Shown: positions 33,940-43,111 of the stretch, one piece after another | How positions within the stretch are numbered: the first letter of the stretch is position 1 | How the letters are laid out: each line of letters starts with the position of its first letter | NCBI GenBank assembly: GCA_016935975.1 | Contig: JAFGPX010000190.1 | Span: forward strand, 1-57,121 | Reading direction: 5' to 3' | Length of the DNA stretch: 57,121 bases | Origin: Deltaproteobacteria bacterium | GTDB taxonomy: Bacteria; Myxococcota_A; Polyangia; Fen-1088 | Position numbers and translations under genes: made by a program | The notes under the pieces: model-generated | What the model saw: only the letters and a program-made list of their open reading frames with translations | Database searches by the model: none | What the model was told of the DNA's origin: nothing

Positions 33940-34608
33940 CTATTCCTCGGACAGCCGCAGCATGTTGTCGGGCAGGCCGGACCACCAGGTGATCTGCAGG
34001 CCGGCCATGAGGGACATGAACTTGATGTTGCCCTGGGGCATCACGTGCAGGTCGACGATGGGGGTCAGGGCCCAGCCGCCGGTCAGCTTCTTCTTGAGGG
34101 GGAAGATGTCGTAGCTGGCCCCGAGCAGGAGATAGGACCCGCCGCCGCCGCGGTAGGAGTCGTCGATGGCATTGGGATCCTTGACCAGGACGTAGCCGAT
34201 GCCGAAGCCGGTATGGACCGACAGATCGCGCCACAGAAGGCAGCTCCCCTCGATGGTGATGCCGCCGGTGGTGCCCGCGTCGCTGCCCTTGCTGATGCCG
34301 CCGGCATAGTCGAAGTACTCGACCAGGAGGCCCAGGCCCAGCCGCTTGGTGATGAGCTGGCCGATGCGGAAGGTGCCGGTCCAACCGCCGTAGATGCCCC
34401 GGTCCTTGCCGTTTTCCCACAGTTGGGCCGCGATGCCGGTCGCCCCGAAGCCGATCCAGTAGCCCTGGCGCGAGCGGGGCTCTTCCAGCAGTGGATGGCC
34501 GTCGCTGGCGTCATCGGCGCGCGCGGCGCTCAGCCCGAGGCCGAGCGAGAAGACCAGGGCCAGCGCGCAGGCCAGGGTGCAGTGCCGTCGATGCATGGGA
34601 CGCCTCAT
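33940..34608 (-). CDS. Outer-membrane beta-barrel protein of the TonB cluster
   Basis: 222 residues. Signal peptide ending SAARADDA, then alternating strands such as GYWIGFGATGIAAQLWE, LGLGLLVEYFDYAGG, LSVHTGFGIGYVLVK, YLLLGASYDIF and FMSLMAGLQITWWSG: about eight strands, the size of a small outer-membrane barrel. The C-terminus does not end in Phe. Its start shares one base with the receptor stop (TGATG), so it belongs to the same operon. Role unknown, perhaps an accessory to the receptor. Confidence 0.75.
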   Translation of the reverse strand: MRRPMHRRHCTLACALALVFSLGLGLSAARADDASDGHPLLEEPRSRQGYWIGFGATGIAAQLWENGKDRGIYGGWTGTFRIGQLITKRLGLGLLVEYFDYAGGISKGSDAGTTGGITIEGSCLLWRDLSVHTGFGIGYVLVKDPNAIDDSYRGGGGSYLLLGASYDIFPLKKKLTGGWALTPIVDLHVMPQGNIKFMSLMAGLQITWWSGLPDNMLRLSEE

Positions 34609-37346
34609 CAGAATTCCCCCCGCAGGCCGATGATGGGATAGATGGGGAAGCCCTGGCGCACCGTCGACCGCTGGTAGTTGTAGTTGTATTGCATCGCCTC
34701 GGGGTTGGACCGGTTGTAGACGTTCTGCAGGTCCACGTAGGCGTTGAACATCCACTTGTTGTAGACCCACAGCTTGTCGAGCCGGATGTCGAGCTGGTGG
34801 AAGGCGGGGATGCGAGACGAGTAGGTGGGGCCATAGATCGGGTTGTAGCGGCCGTTCGACGCGTTGTAGACCGCGCCGATTACCGGCGTGGTCGGGTTCC
34901 CCGTGACGTAGCGGAAGCGCGAGCCTATCTGCCAGTTGCGGGGCAGGCGATACGTGCCGAGGACGGTCAGGATGTGCGTCTGGTCGTACTGGAACAGGCG
35001 CCAGGTGTCCGAGCCCGAATCCTTGCGTTCGGAGCGCATCAGGGTGTAGGCGAGCCAGCCGGTGAACTTCTGCGTGAGATCGTGCTTGGCGACGAATTCC
35101 AAACCATACGCGCGCCCCTTGCCGTTGTTGTCGTAGCGCTCGGCCGAGGTGTCGACCAGCCGGGCGGGATTGGGGCTGACCATCTTGCCGATGTCCTTGT
35201 AGAAGCCGGTCAGGTCGAGGGTGATGTGCTTCCACGGCTTCCACTCGGCGCCCGCGGAGTAGTGGATGGCGCGCATGCACTTCAACTTCGTGCTGCCGAA
35301 CACCTCGTCGGCCTGATCGATGGTGGGCTGCTGGTAGAAGAGGCCCACGCCGCCCTTGAAGGTGAGCCGCTTGGACAGGTCGTAGCGGGTCGTGAAGCGG
35401 GGGGCGGCGGCGAACTGCGAGACCTCGGAGTAGTAGTCGAAGCGGATCCCGGGCAAGAGCAAGAGGCCGGGGATGGGCTTGAGTTCGAGCTCGGCGAAAA
35501 CGCCGGGAATGTAGTAGTCCGCGCCATCGAGCTCCTGATGCAGCACCTCGGTCAGGTTGTAGTTGTCGAGCGACTCGCCTTCCTGCGGTGGGGCCGGGAT
35601 GTTGAAAAGACCGGTGACCCGGGCGTAGATGATGTCCACGCCGCCCACCACGGCCAGGCGCTTGTCGGCCACGTACCTGGCGGTATCGCGCAGGTGGGTG
35701 AAGTCGGTCGTGTAGTCCATGGTCCAGTTGAACACCTGCGTGTTCTGGATGTCGCGGCCTTGCGACAGGCGCAGGGTGTTTTCGAAGCGATCGCTCGGAA
35801 CGTAGCGGTAGGTGGCGAGCGCCCGGTAGAATGTGGTCGAGAACTGAATCTGGTTGCCCGACAGCTCGGTCGTGCCGGTCATGCCCGGATTCTTGAGGAT
35901 GATCTCGAAGCGGTCGTCCGAGCCGAAGAGGAACAGGCGCAGGTCGTGGGCGGGCGTCGGTCGGTAGTTGGCCAGGAGCTGGAAGTCGTAGTAGCGCGGC
36001 AGGGTGAGCGCGTTGACCGGGATATCGTCGGGCAGGACCGCGTTGACAATCCAGTCGACATAGCTGCGCCGGGCCGCGATGGCGACGGCGGCTTTCTTGC
36101 CGAGCGGCGCCTCGAGGTAGAAGCCCCCGTCGAGCAGGTTGACGTCGGCGTAGCCGCCGATCTTCTTCGGCTTGAGCTTCTTGATGTCGACATCGATGAT
36201 GCCGCCGGTGACCCAGCTGTAGTAGGGCGAGAAGTTGCCAGGATAGAACTGCAGACTGTCCATCATTCCGGTCGGCATCACGCTGCGGATGCCGCCGAAG
36301 TGGTACACGATGGGCACGTAGGTTCCGTCGAAGAAGTACGCGGTGTCGTAGGGCGCCGAGCCGCGCACCATGATGTAGCCCGAGCCGGCCTCGGCGCGCG
36401 CCACGCCCGCGAAGTTCTGGATGACGGCCAGGGCGTCGCCCATGGCGCCCGGTACCTTCTCGATGACCGCGGCTTCGATGACCGTGCGGCTGACCTCTTT
36501 GCGTTCGCGCTTGGCCTCGACCACCACGTCGAACGGGTTGTACGAGCCGCGCTCGAGGTAGTAGGTCGCATCGATGCGCTCGCCGGCCTTGATCTCCTCG
36601 GTGGTGCGGAACGGGTAGTACGAAGGCGGCTCGATGCGCACCTTCCATTCCCCCGGCGTCAGATCGAAGAAGTGGAAGAAGCCCTTGTCGTCGGTGTTGT
36701 TCTCGAAACCGACGGGCGCCCCGCCGTCGGCTTCGCTCCGGTAGACCGTGACCAGGATGCCCGCGAGGGGCAGGCGGGTGCCGCGCTCGACCAGCTTGCC
36801 GGTGAAGTTCTCGACCGGGACCGGCTTGGGCGCGGGCGGCCCGGCGTCCGCCGGGGTGGGCGCGCCGCCGTCTAGCGGCTGTGGTTCCGGTGGCTGGGGC
36901 GGCCGCGGGGCCGGGAACTTGAAGCTGTAGTTGATCTGGACCGCCGCGGGGTTGCCGGCGATCTCCGCCGGCTCGAACTGCAGGTCGTACGCGGCGGTCA
37001 GGGCGGCTTCCTCGAACCCGAGCCCAGTCGGCTCCTTGGGCGAGATCACCGCCGCGCCAACCACGGACCCCTGCTCGTCGAGATCCACGGCGAGCATGAT
37101 TTCGACGTCGCCAGCCTTGCCGACGGCCTGGGGCGGATAGGCGACCTTGGCTTGCCGGACTAGCTTGGGCTGCTTGCTCAGCTCGCTGGCGTCGATGAGG
37201 CGACGGTCCGGGGCTTCGGTGGCCGCCGCGCCGGCGCGCTCGGCGGCGCGCTGGGTGGCGTCTTCCGTGCCTTCGTCCGCGGCCCGGGCGGCGAGCGGCA
37301 AGACGAGGCCGAGCGCCACGAGGGCCGAGCAGTCGGCGCGCCTCAT
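34608..37346 (-). CDS. TonB-dependent receptor with N-terminal TonB-C-like domain
   Basis: 912 residues. Signal peptide (LVALGLVLPLAARAADE), then a domain resembling the TonB C-terminus (about 60-150: VRQAKVAYPPQAVGKAGDVE, LDEQGSVVGAAVIS, FEEAALTAAYDLQFEPA). Next a Pro-rich linker and a carboxypeptidase-regulatory-like domain (about 180-265, GKLVERGTRLPLAGILVTVY), then the plug (KVPGAMGDALAVIQNFAGVARAEAGSG, VRGSAPYDTAYFFDG) and a 22-strand-type barrel to the final ...IIGLRGEF, which ends in Phe. It imports a large or rare substrate through the outer membrane, energised by the ExbB/ExbD/TonB genes upstream. Overlaps the lipoprotein gene by 4 bases. Confidence 0.9.
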   Translation of the reverse strand: MRRADCSALVALGLVLPLAARAADEGTEDATQRAAERAGAAATEAPDRRLIDASELSKQPKLVRQAKVAYPPQAVGKAGDVEIMLAVDLDEQGSVVGAAVISPKEPTGLGFEEAALTAAYDLQFEPAEIAGNPAAVQINYSFKFPAPRPPQPPEPQPLDGGAPTPADAGPPAPKPVPVENFTGKLVERGTRLPLAGILVTVYRSEADGGAPVGFENNTDDKGFFHFFDLTPGEWKVRIEPPSYYPFRTTEEIKAGERIDATYYLERGSYNPFDVVVEAKRERKEVSRTVIEAAVIEKVPGAMGDALAVIQNFAGVARAEAGSGYIMVRGSAPYDTAYFFDGTYVPIVYHFGGIRSVMPTGMMDSLQFYPGNFSPYYSWVTGGIIDVDIKKLKPKKIGGYADVNLLDGGFYLEAPLGKKAAVAIAARRSYVDWIVNAVLPDDIPVNALTLPRYYDFQLLANYRPTPAHDLRLFLFGSDDRFEIILKNPGMTGTTELSGNQIQFSTTFYRALATYRYVPSDRFENTLRLSQGRDIQNTQVFNWTMDYTTDFTHLRDTARYVADKRLAVVGGVDIIYARVTGLFNIPAPPQEGESLDNYNLTEVLHQELDGADYYIPGVFAELELKPIPGLLLLPGIRFDYYSEVSQFAAAPRFTTRYDLSKRLTFKGGVGLFYQQPTIDQADEVFGSTKLKCMRAIHYSAGAEWKPWKHITLDLTGFYKDIGKMVSPNPARLVDTSAERYDNNGKGRAYGLEFVAKHDLTQKFTGWLAYTLMRSERKDSGSDTWRLFQYDQTHILTVLGTYRLPRNWQIGSRFRYVTGNPTTPVIGAVYNASNGRYNPIYGPTYSSRIPAFHQLDIRLDKLWVYNKWMFNAYVDLQNVYNRSNPEAMQYNYNYQRSTVRQGFPIYPIIGLRGEF

Positions 37347-38731
37347 GGCGACGGCTCCAGCGGGGCGACGCCTTGGGCCCAGGTGACGCCGCCGCGGCTG
37401 TCCTGCACCACGACCACGACGCGGGCGTGATCGGGATCGTAGTCCTCCTTCCGGGGCAGCGCCCACTGGGTTTGCCGGCCGACTCTCAAGGTCTCCTCGT
37501 CTTGCTCGGTGAGCGCCAGCTCGTTGGGGGCCGGTGCGAAGCCGCCGCGGCGGCCGTACTGGCCATGCCCGGCGCCGAACTGGCCGGCCTCGGCGAACCA
37601 GACGAGGCTGAGCCTTTCGAAACGGAGAACCTTCGACAGCGCCGGGTCGTCCTTGTTCGTCTCGATTTCGTCGAGCTTGCCCGGACGGACGAGGAACTCC
37701 GCGGAGGACAGGGGCAGGTCGAGCCACAGGCCGATGCGCTTGTCGCGCGGGAAAAGGGCGCCGCCCACGGGGACGCTGCCGTCCGGTGGCGTCGCCAGTG
37801 CGACGTCCGGCGGGGCCGCGTCTTCGGCCGGCACGCCGCCGTCGATGGGCACGCCGCCATCGATGGGCTCGCCACCGTCGACCGCGTCGCCACTGTCGAT
37901 CTCGGAGCTGCCCCCGTCGATGCCCGCGCCGCCGTCGGCCTCGATCGGCGCGCCGGCGTCGGGCCCCGCGGCGAGGGGCACCGCCGCGTCGGGGTCGAAC
38001 CCGAAGACCGCGTAGATCTGGCTGGCGACCGGGTTCTGGTTCGGCGGCAGGCTGTCGTCGGTGGGCAGGTGGACGGTGAACACCGCGGTCAGGTCCGGGC
38101 CGAACTTGTCCTGCGGGGGCGAGCCGCAAGGCGGGGTGTACTCGAGGCGGACGGTGATGGGGAAACCGAGCGGATCTTGGTTGTTCGGATCGCTGTAGTT
38201 GGGCATGTCGCAGCTGAAGATGCGCTCCAGACCGGCGTCGACCATGACCGGCAGGCCCATGGCCGCGAGGAACTCCGCTGGGATCTTGACGTTGCCGGTG
38301 CAGAGGTCATGCAGCAGCCTGGCCGGGAAGGGATTCCGCAGGGTGGCCGTCGCGCCGTCTCCGAGCGAAAGCGACGGGACAACCGTGCCCATCTCGGGAT
38401 AGGACTGCGCCAGCATGGCGAAGAACAGGGCGAAGGTCTGATCGTCCGGGACCGGGCACTGGTAGCCGTCGCTGCTGCTGGTGGGCAGCGGGCACCACGA
38501 CCACTTGTACGTGGGGCCGGCATCGGCGCCGGCACACTCGGCGGCGTCCCCTCTCGCCTCCGGCTCGTAGATGAGGGCGCGCAGGGTCGCCGCCGCGCCG
38601 AAGCTCGGCTGCGGCGGCTCGGCCTGGATGGCCAGGATGCGCGGCATCCTGAGCAGCTCCGGCGTGTTGAAGTCGGGGTCGACGCAGCCCAAGAACCCCA
38701 GGGAAAGGATGACGAGAAAAAGCCTGCGCAT
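37343..38731 (-). CDS. Asp/Gly-rich lipoprotein of the TonB cluster
   Basis: 462 residues. Lipobox LGFLGC (Cys16). The N-terminal half is a globular, Cys-containing domain (YKWSWCPLP, CDMPNYSDPNN); the middle is a repetitive Asp/Gly/Ala linker with GIDGG and DGGEPIDGGVPIDGGVP units; the C-terminal third is beta-rich (VLRFERLSLVWFAEAGQFG, ARVVVVVQDSRGGVTW). No named family. Its position between TonB and the receptor gene (2-base gap and 4-base overlap) suggests a surface lipoprotein that helps substrate capture (inference). Confidence 0.7.
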   Translation of the reverse strand: MRRLFLVILSLGFLGCVDPDFNTPELLRMPRILAIQAEPPQPSFGAAATLRALIYEPEARGDAAECAGADAGPTYKWSWCPLPTSSSDGYQCPVPDDQTFALFFAMLAQSYPEMGTVVPSLSLGDGATATLRNPFPARLLHDLCTGNVKIPAEFLAAMGLPVMVDAGLERIFSCDMPNYSDPNNQDPLGFPITVRLEYTPPCGSPPQDKFGPDLTAVFTVHLPTDDSLPPNQNPVASQIYAVFGFDPDAAVPLAAGPDAGAPIEADGGAGIDGGSSEIDSGDAVDGGEPIDGGVPIDGGVPAEDAAPPDVALATPPDGSVPVGGALFPRDKRIGLWLDLPLSSAEFLVRPGKLDEIETNKDDPALSKVLRFERLSLVWFAEAGQFGAGHGQYGRRGGFAPAPNELALTEQDEETLRVGRQTQWALPRKEDYDPDHARVVVVVQDSRGGVTWAQGVAPLEPSP

Positions 38732-38733
38732 GG

Positions 38734-39705
38734 TCAGTCGTCCGTGAGTCGGAAGCGATAGGAGTACTTCTTGGTCGAGGCCATAGGCTCGCCGTTGCGG
38801 GTGGCCGGCTGCCATTCCTGGGCCAGCGCCGCCTGCCTGGCGGCTTCGTTGAACTCGGGGTAGGGCGATTCGTGCAAGAGCTTCACGTTGGTCACCTTGC
38901 CGGTGGCGTCGATGAAGACCAGGACCTCGACGTCCGCTTCCACGCCTTGCGCCTTGAGCGTCGGCGGATAGGCGGGCTTGCGGGGCGCCCCGCGGTACTT
39001 GGCCTCGGTGAAGGTCACGCCCTTGCGCGGGATGCGCGTGGCCGCCTGGTTGGCGGTGGTCGGCTTCTCCGTGCCAGCCACCGGGCCGGGCCGCTCCTTG
39101 GGCACGTCTTCCTTCTTCGCGGCGAACTCCGCGGTTTCGCCCAGGCGCGTGTTGCCCACGGCAAAGGCCGGTCCCTCGCCGTCGCCTTCCCCCACGGTGG
39201 ATTCGAAGGACAGGCCCACGATGCGCGGCGGAGGCTTCTTCTCGGGCTCCTTGGGCGGCTCCTCGATCTTGGGCGCGGGAGGCGCCTTGACCACGGCCGC
39301 GCGCTCGGGTTCGGGCTTGGGCGGCTCCGGCTCCTTCTCTGGCTCGGACTCCTTGGGCTTGGCCTCGCGCTCGCGCATCTCGATGGCCAGGAGCTCGCGC
39401 TCCTGCGCGCGCTGCGCGCCCAGGCTGCCCACGCCGAAGGCCATGACGACGAAGGCTACGTGCAGGCCGGCCGAGGCGAGCAGCACGGCGATGCCGATGC
39501 CGGCGCGCAGCCAGCCGGGGATGTGGCGCTGCTCGCGGTGCCTGTGGAACTCGCCGTGGATGGGCACGCGCACGTGCGCCATGGCGCGCGCGCGTGCTGT
39601 CTGGCGCCGTCGCGTCCGCTTCTCGACGAACGGGTTCTGCCGCGTGGGCCGTGGCCTGCGGCTCGGCTCGCCGTTTGCGGATGGCGCGGAGGGCTTGGCG
39701 TTCAT
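38734..39705 (-). CDS. tonB: TonB energy-transducing protein
   Basis: 323 residues. A basic cytoplasmic N-terminus (about 75 residues, Arg-rich), one transmembrane helix (IGIAVLLASAGLHVAFVVMAFGVG), a Pro/Glu/Lys-rich periplasmic spacer (KPKESEPEKEPEPPKPEPE) and a C-terminal TonB domain YPPTLKAQGVEADVEVLVFID...YPEFNEAARQAALAQEWQPAT. The long basic N-terminus is unusual for TonB. It carries proton-motive energy from ExbB/ExbD to the receptor downstream. Confidence 0.88.
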   Translation of the reverse strand: MNAKPSAPSANGEPSRRPRPTRQNPFVEKRTRRRQTARARAMAHVRVPIHGEFHRHREQRHIPGWLRAGIGIAVLLASAGLHVAFVVMAFGVGSLGAQRAQERELLAIEMREREAKPKESEPEKEPEPPKPEPERAAVVKAPPAPKIEEPPKEPEKKPPPRIVGLSFESTVGEGDGEGPAFAVGNTRLGETAEFAAKKEDVPKERPGPVAGTEKPTTANQAATRIPRKGVTFTEAKYRGAPRKPAYPPTLKAQGVEADVEVLVFIDATGKVTNVKLLHESPYPEFNEAARQAALAQEWQPATRNGEPMASTKKYSYRFRLTDD

Positions 39706-39715
39706 GGCCGACTCG

Positions 39716-40147
39716 TCACGGGCCGCTGGCCGCCATCTCGCGCTCGACGTCGAGGGCGAAGGCCGACACGCCGTTGCGCTTGACCAGGTCGATCAGGTCC
39801 ACGACGTTGCCGTACTCGACGCCCTTGTCGGCCGCGATCACGGCCTGCAGCTTCGGATTCCTCGCGCTCTCGCGCTTGACGAACTTGCCGATCTCCTCCT
39901 TGTTCGAGCTTGCGCCGTTGAGCATCAAGGTGCCGTCCTTGTTGCACACGATGTTGACCGTGGACTCGACGCGCGCGCCGCCCGTCGCCGCCTTGGGCAG
40001 ATTCACCACCATGCTGGCGCGCACGATGGCGATGGAGGTCAACATGAAGATGATGAGCAGCACCAGCACGATGTCGACGAAGGGGATGATGTTGATGGTG
40101 GCGAGCAGCCCCTCGTCCTCCCCGTTGCCGTTGGTAGACCCAGCCAT
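39716..40147 (-). CDS. exbD: ExbD/TolR biopolymer transport protein
   Basis: 143 residues. Single N-terminal transmembrane helix with the conserved Asp (INIIPFVDIVLVLLIIFMLTS), then a periplasmic domain with VNLPKAATGG and VVDLIDLVKRNGVS. Together with ExbB it forms the proton-driven motor for TonB. Ten bases before tonB and 7 after exbB. Confidence 0.9.
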   Translation of the reverse strand: MAGSTNGNGEDEGLLATINIIPFVDIVLVLLIIFMLTSIAIVRASMVVNLPKAATGGARVESTVNIVCNKDGTLMLNGASSNKEEIGKFVKRESARNPKLQAVIAADKGVEYGNVVDLIDLVKRNGVSAFALDVEREMAASGP

Positions 40148-40154
40148 GGCTCGC

Positions 40155-40808
40155 CTACTGGCTCTTGCCGGCCGACTTCAGCTCGGCCAGAAGCACGCGG
40201 GTGAGGGAATCGGTGTTGGTGGTGGCGTCCTTCACCATGCCCTTGAAGACGTTGTAGGCGATCACCGCCGGGATGGCGACCAGGAGGCCAATCGCGGTCG
40301 CGATCAGGGCCTCGGCGATGCCGGCCATGACGCCCGCGCTGGCGTGGGCGATGTCCTTGGACATCTCCTTGAACGAGCGCACGATGCCGAGCACCGTGCC
40401 GAAGAGGCCGATGAACGGGCAGTTCGAGGCCAGGGTCGCCAGGACGGACAGGCGCCGCTCGTATTCGGCCTTGCCGCGGCCCAGGGCGCCGGCAATCAGC
40501 TCCTCGACCGACTCCGGGCCTTTTTCGTAGCCGCGCAGGCCGGCCAGGGTGACGTTGGTTTCCAGGGTGTCGTGCTTGTCCAGCACTTTCGCCGCCGCCT
40601 CGAAATCGCCCTTTTCCAGCGCCTTGGCGAAGTCGTTCTTGACCGCTTCGAAGTCGAGCTTGCGCTTGCGGTAGAAGTACCAGCGCTCGACCATGACCGC
40701 CACGGAGAGCAGCGACAGCCCGAGCAGGAGCCAGAGCACCCACTCGGAGCGGAAGACGGGCAAGGAGAGCAGGCTTTGGACGAGACCTTCGGTGGCGTGG
40801 TTGTTCAT
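40155..40808 (-). CDS. exbB: ExbB/TolQ/MotA-type proton channel protein
   Basis: 217 residues, three transmembrane helices: WVLWLLLGLSLLSVAVMVERWYF (about 20-42), FIGLFGTVLGIVRSFKEM (about 118-135) and ALIATAIGLLVAIPAVIAYN (about 163-182), with the conserved EALIATAIGLLVAIPAV motif of the family. First gene of the six-gene TonB cluster. Confidence 0.9.
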   Translation of the reverse strand: MNNHATEGLVQSLLSLPVFRSEWVLWLLLGLSLLSVAVMVERWYFYRKRKLDFEAVKNDFAKALEKGDFEAAAKVLDKHDTLETNVTLAGLRGYEKGPESVEELIAGALGRGKAEYERRLSVLATLASNCPFIGLFGTVLGIVRSFKEMSKDIAHASAGVMAGIAEALIATAIGLLVAIPAVIAYNVFKGMVKDATTNTDSLTRVLLAELKSAGKSQ

Positions 40809-40909
40809 GGGGTATTCCTGCTACCGGTGGAACGACGAACCATAGAAACACCGGAGCGAGTGTTTTCTGTCACCCTCGGAGTCGGAATGCAACTGTCCGC
40901 GGCGGGCGC

Positions 40910-41005
40910 GCCTCGTCCGCCCGCGCCCCCGGCTGCGCAGCGGCCGCACACCTCTCCGCCCCGCGGAGAGGTAGCCCCGCGCAGCGGGGCTGGTGAGGTC
41001 CCCGC
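40910..41005. repeat. Intergenic palindromic repeat, family A, copy 3
   Basis: Contains the hairpins CCTCTCCGCCCCGCGGAGAGG and AGCCCCGCGCAGCGGGGCT, then GGTGAGG. Weaker match to copies at 3176 and 13319, with additional CCGCGCCC-type sequence on the left. Lies between exbB and the gene at 41020. Confidence 0.5.
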
Positions 41006-41019
41006 GCCACCGTGATCCG

Positions 41020-41706
41020 CTACCGGCCGACCAGCCCCCCCATCTTCTTCTCGTCGAAAGGCCGGGGTTTTCTCGTCACCGTGGGCTTGGCGCCCTTGCC
41101 CGTCTGCAGCAGCTCCATGGTGGCGGAGGGAACCTGCATGGCCGCGGGGGCGTTCTCGTCGACCTCCGGCGTGGTGATGACTCTCACAATCCCGAGCGGA
41201 TAGACCGTCTCGTTGACCCAGATATCGACGGCGCCGTTCGTGTTCTTCTCGCGATAGTGCGAGGTCTTGAAGGCGCCGGCCGCGACCTTGATCTCTTCCT
41301 TGGCGACCAGGTTCTTGTCGTCCGCGCGCTGGAACTTCTGGGTCGGCGTGTCCTTGGGCACGTACATGGGCCGGTCGTCGCCGAACTGCACGACCATCGG
41401 CCGGGGCGGCTTGTCGTCGCTGGTCGGATCGGCCGGCAGGACCATGCGCAACACGACCGGCTTGGCCACCGGCCCGCCCTTGCTGGTCAACTCGAGGGTG
41501 TTGGACTTGGCATCGCGGGCCACCAGCGCCCAGCGCGACGTGAGCGTCATGGTCCCCATGCTCATCTTGTACTCGGCCCACGAGCCGATATCGATCTTGC
41601 GCATATCCACCACCAGAGGCATGCCCGCCGGCACGCCTTGGGATTGGGCGATCGCGATCGAGGGAAGAAGGGTGAGGGCAAGAGCCACAAGTGGAGGTGG
41701 TCGCAT
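41020..41706 (-). CDS. Secreted hypothetical protein (228 aa)
   Basis: Signal peptide LVALALTLLPSIAIAQSQG. The body resembles the small secreted beta-rich proteins with YKMSMGTMTLTSRWALV, NTLELTSKGGPVAKPVVLRMV, VAAGAFKTSHYREK and VWVNETVYPLGIVRVIT; the pattern (conversion of a lipid-like ligand, LolA/DUF3108-like) is only suggestive. Start ATG 41706. Next to the DUF362 gene on the same strand, with an 85-base gap. Confidence 0.65.
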   Translation of the reverse strand: MRPPPLVALALTLLPSIAIAQSQGVPAGMPLVVDMRKIDIGSWAEYKMSMGTMTLTSRWALVARDAKSNTLELTSKGGPVAKPVVLRMVLPADPTSDDKPPRPMVVQFGDDRPMYVPKDTPTQKFQRADDKNLVAKEEIKVAAGAFKTSHYREKNTNGAVDIWVNETVYPLGIVRVITTPEVDENAPAAMQVPSATMELLQTGKGAKPTVTRKPRPFDEKKMGGLVGR

Positions 41707-41791
41707 GGGATTTCCTGTGGAGGTCCGTCTACCTTCCGACCGACAGATGCGCAAGCGCCGAAACCCCGGACTCCGGATGGAGGGAACCACG

Positions 41792-42853
41792 CTACACCGG
41801 GCTTACGCCTTTTCGGGCCGCGTTTTCGATGTGCACCGGGGGCGATGGATTCGGCGCCGTGCGCTCGGCCAGCGGGGGAAGGCCCAGCAGCGCGCGACGT
41901 GCCTCGATGATGGCAAGGCCTCGCCGATCGAGCGCCACGGGATCGCGACTCGCGAGCAGGCCCGCGTAGCGGAAGACGTGCGCAGGATCGGCGGGGCCGG
42001 GGCCGCCCTCGCAGACGGCCAGGAGGCCGTCGAGTATGGCCAGCGCGAGACGCCCCCGGATCTCGGGGCGTGCCGCCAAGTCGGAAATGCCGGGCTCGCA
42101 GCCGGAGCCCTGCGTGATTGGCCCGTGCAAGTCCATGGCGGACAGGAGCATGCCGAAGTTGTTCTTCAGGCTGAGCGTCACGCCGGCCATGGAATGATCC
42201 TTGAGCGCGGCGATGTTGAAGAGCACGTCGGAAGCTTCCACCAGCGGCGACAGCACCACCTCGTGGCCGGCGACCGTGATGCGTTTGCTCGCGCCGGGAT
42301 CGGTCAGGTTCGTGCCCAGGCAGCAGTACCCCGATGCCCCGGTCTCGTCGATGACGTAGCCGCGGCGCACGAGCGACGCGGTGTCGCGATCCCAGACCGT
42401 GACTCCCGAGGGAGAGGCGCCGGCCCGGACCAGGCTTTCCGCCACCGCGCCGGCGACCTCCGGATGGGTGAAGGCCTGACTGGTCATCGAGTTCACCTTG
42501 ATGCCGACCTTGACCTGTGGCGCGGCCCATTCGGCGAAGGGGGAGCCGTCTCCCACGAGTCGCCCCATGGCCGCCGCGAGCATCGCCCGCACCGCGGCGG
42601 CGTTGACCTTGCCGTACCCGTCGACCGCCTCGCGCCAGCGCACCTCGACCACCGTGGCGTTGCCACTGCCATGGGCTGCGACGCTCATGTCCGTGGGCGC
42701 GTCCGCGTCCGGAAATGGAGCTTCCTCCCTGCCGATGCGGCAAGCCGTACCGAGGGCCAGCGCGCCGAGGCTCGCGCAGAAGTGCCGCCGGTCGAGTGTG
42801 GCACCGGCGCCACCCGAAACGGGCTGCCGGCTATCGAAGAACGCACGTCGCAT
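41792..42853 (-). CDS. DUF362 domain protein, Tat signal
   Basis: 353 residues. The N-terminus holds a twin-arginine-like signal LDRRHFCASLGALALGTAC with a lipoprotein-like Cys. The DUF362 body has KVGIKVNSMTSQAFTHPEVAGAVAESLVRAGA, VTVWDRDTASLVRRGY, LKDHSMAGVTLSLKNNFGML and LAILDGLLAVCEGGPGP. This family includes Fe-S-linked proteins of unknown function; no ferredoxin motif is visible here. Start ATG 42853; the long frame upstream to 44626 is a shadow of the plus strand. Confidence 0.8.
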   Translation of the reverse strand: MRRAFFDSRQPVSGGAGATLDRRHFCASLGALALGTACRIGREEAPFPDADAPTDMSVAAHGSGNATVVEVRWREAVDGYGKVNAAAVRAMLAAAMGRLVGDGSPFAEWAAPQVKVGIKVNSMTSQAFTHPEVAGAVAESLVRAGASPSGVTVWDRDTASLVRRGYVIDETGASGYCCLGTNLTDPGASKRITVAGHEVVLSPLVEASDVLFNIAALKDHSMAGVTLSLKNNFGMLLSAMDLHGPITQGSGCEPGISDLAARPEIRGRLALAILDGLLAVCEGGPGPADPAHVFRYAGLLASRDPVALDRRGLAIIEARRALLGLPPLAERTAPNPSPPVHIENAARKGVSPV

Positions 42854-43071
42854 CGCTGCGTCGAATTCTACCGTGCTCGGTCGTCCCTCACCACGGTGCC
42901 AAAGGGCTTCCGCCCACTGCCTTCGGCGGGAGGGGGACGCTCGCGGACTTGGAGCCGGAGGCGAGCCGGGATCTGGTTGCGTGAGAAGATCGCGCCGAAG
43001 GCGTCGAGGAACGCGAGAACGCGCCGGCGGCGCCGGGCCGGCCGTTCGCCGGAGAGAATCGCGGTAAGCGC

Positions 43072-43102
43072 TTGCTAAGGAGCGCGTGGGCTGCGCTATA
43101 TA
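43072..43102 (+). promoter_or_regulatory. Possible promoter of the 174-aa gene
   Basis: TTGCTA (43072-43077), a 19-base spacer, then TATATA (43097-43102). The predicted start of transcription would be only a few bases before the ATG at 43112, yet AGGGG (43102-43106) resembles a ribosome binding site, which conflicts with a leaderless message. Weak call. Confidence 0.3.
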
Positions 43103-43111
43103 GGGGCAACC

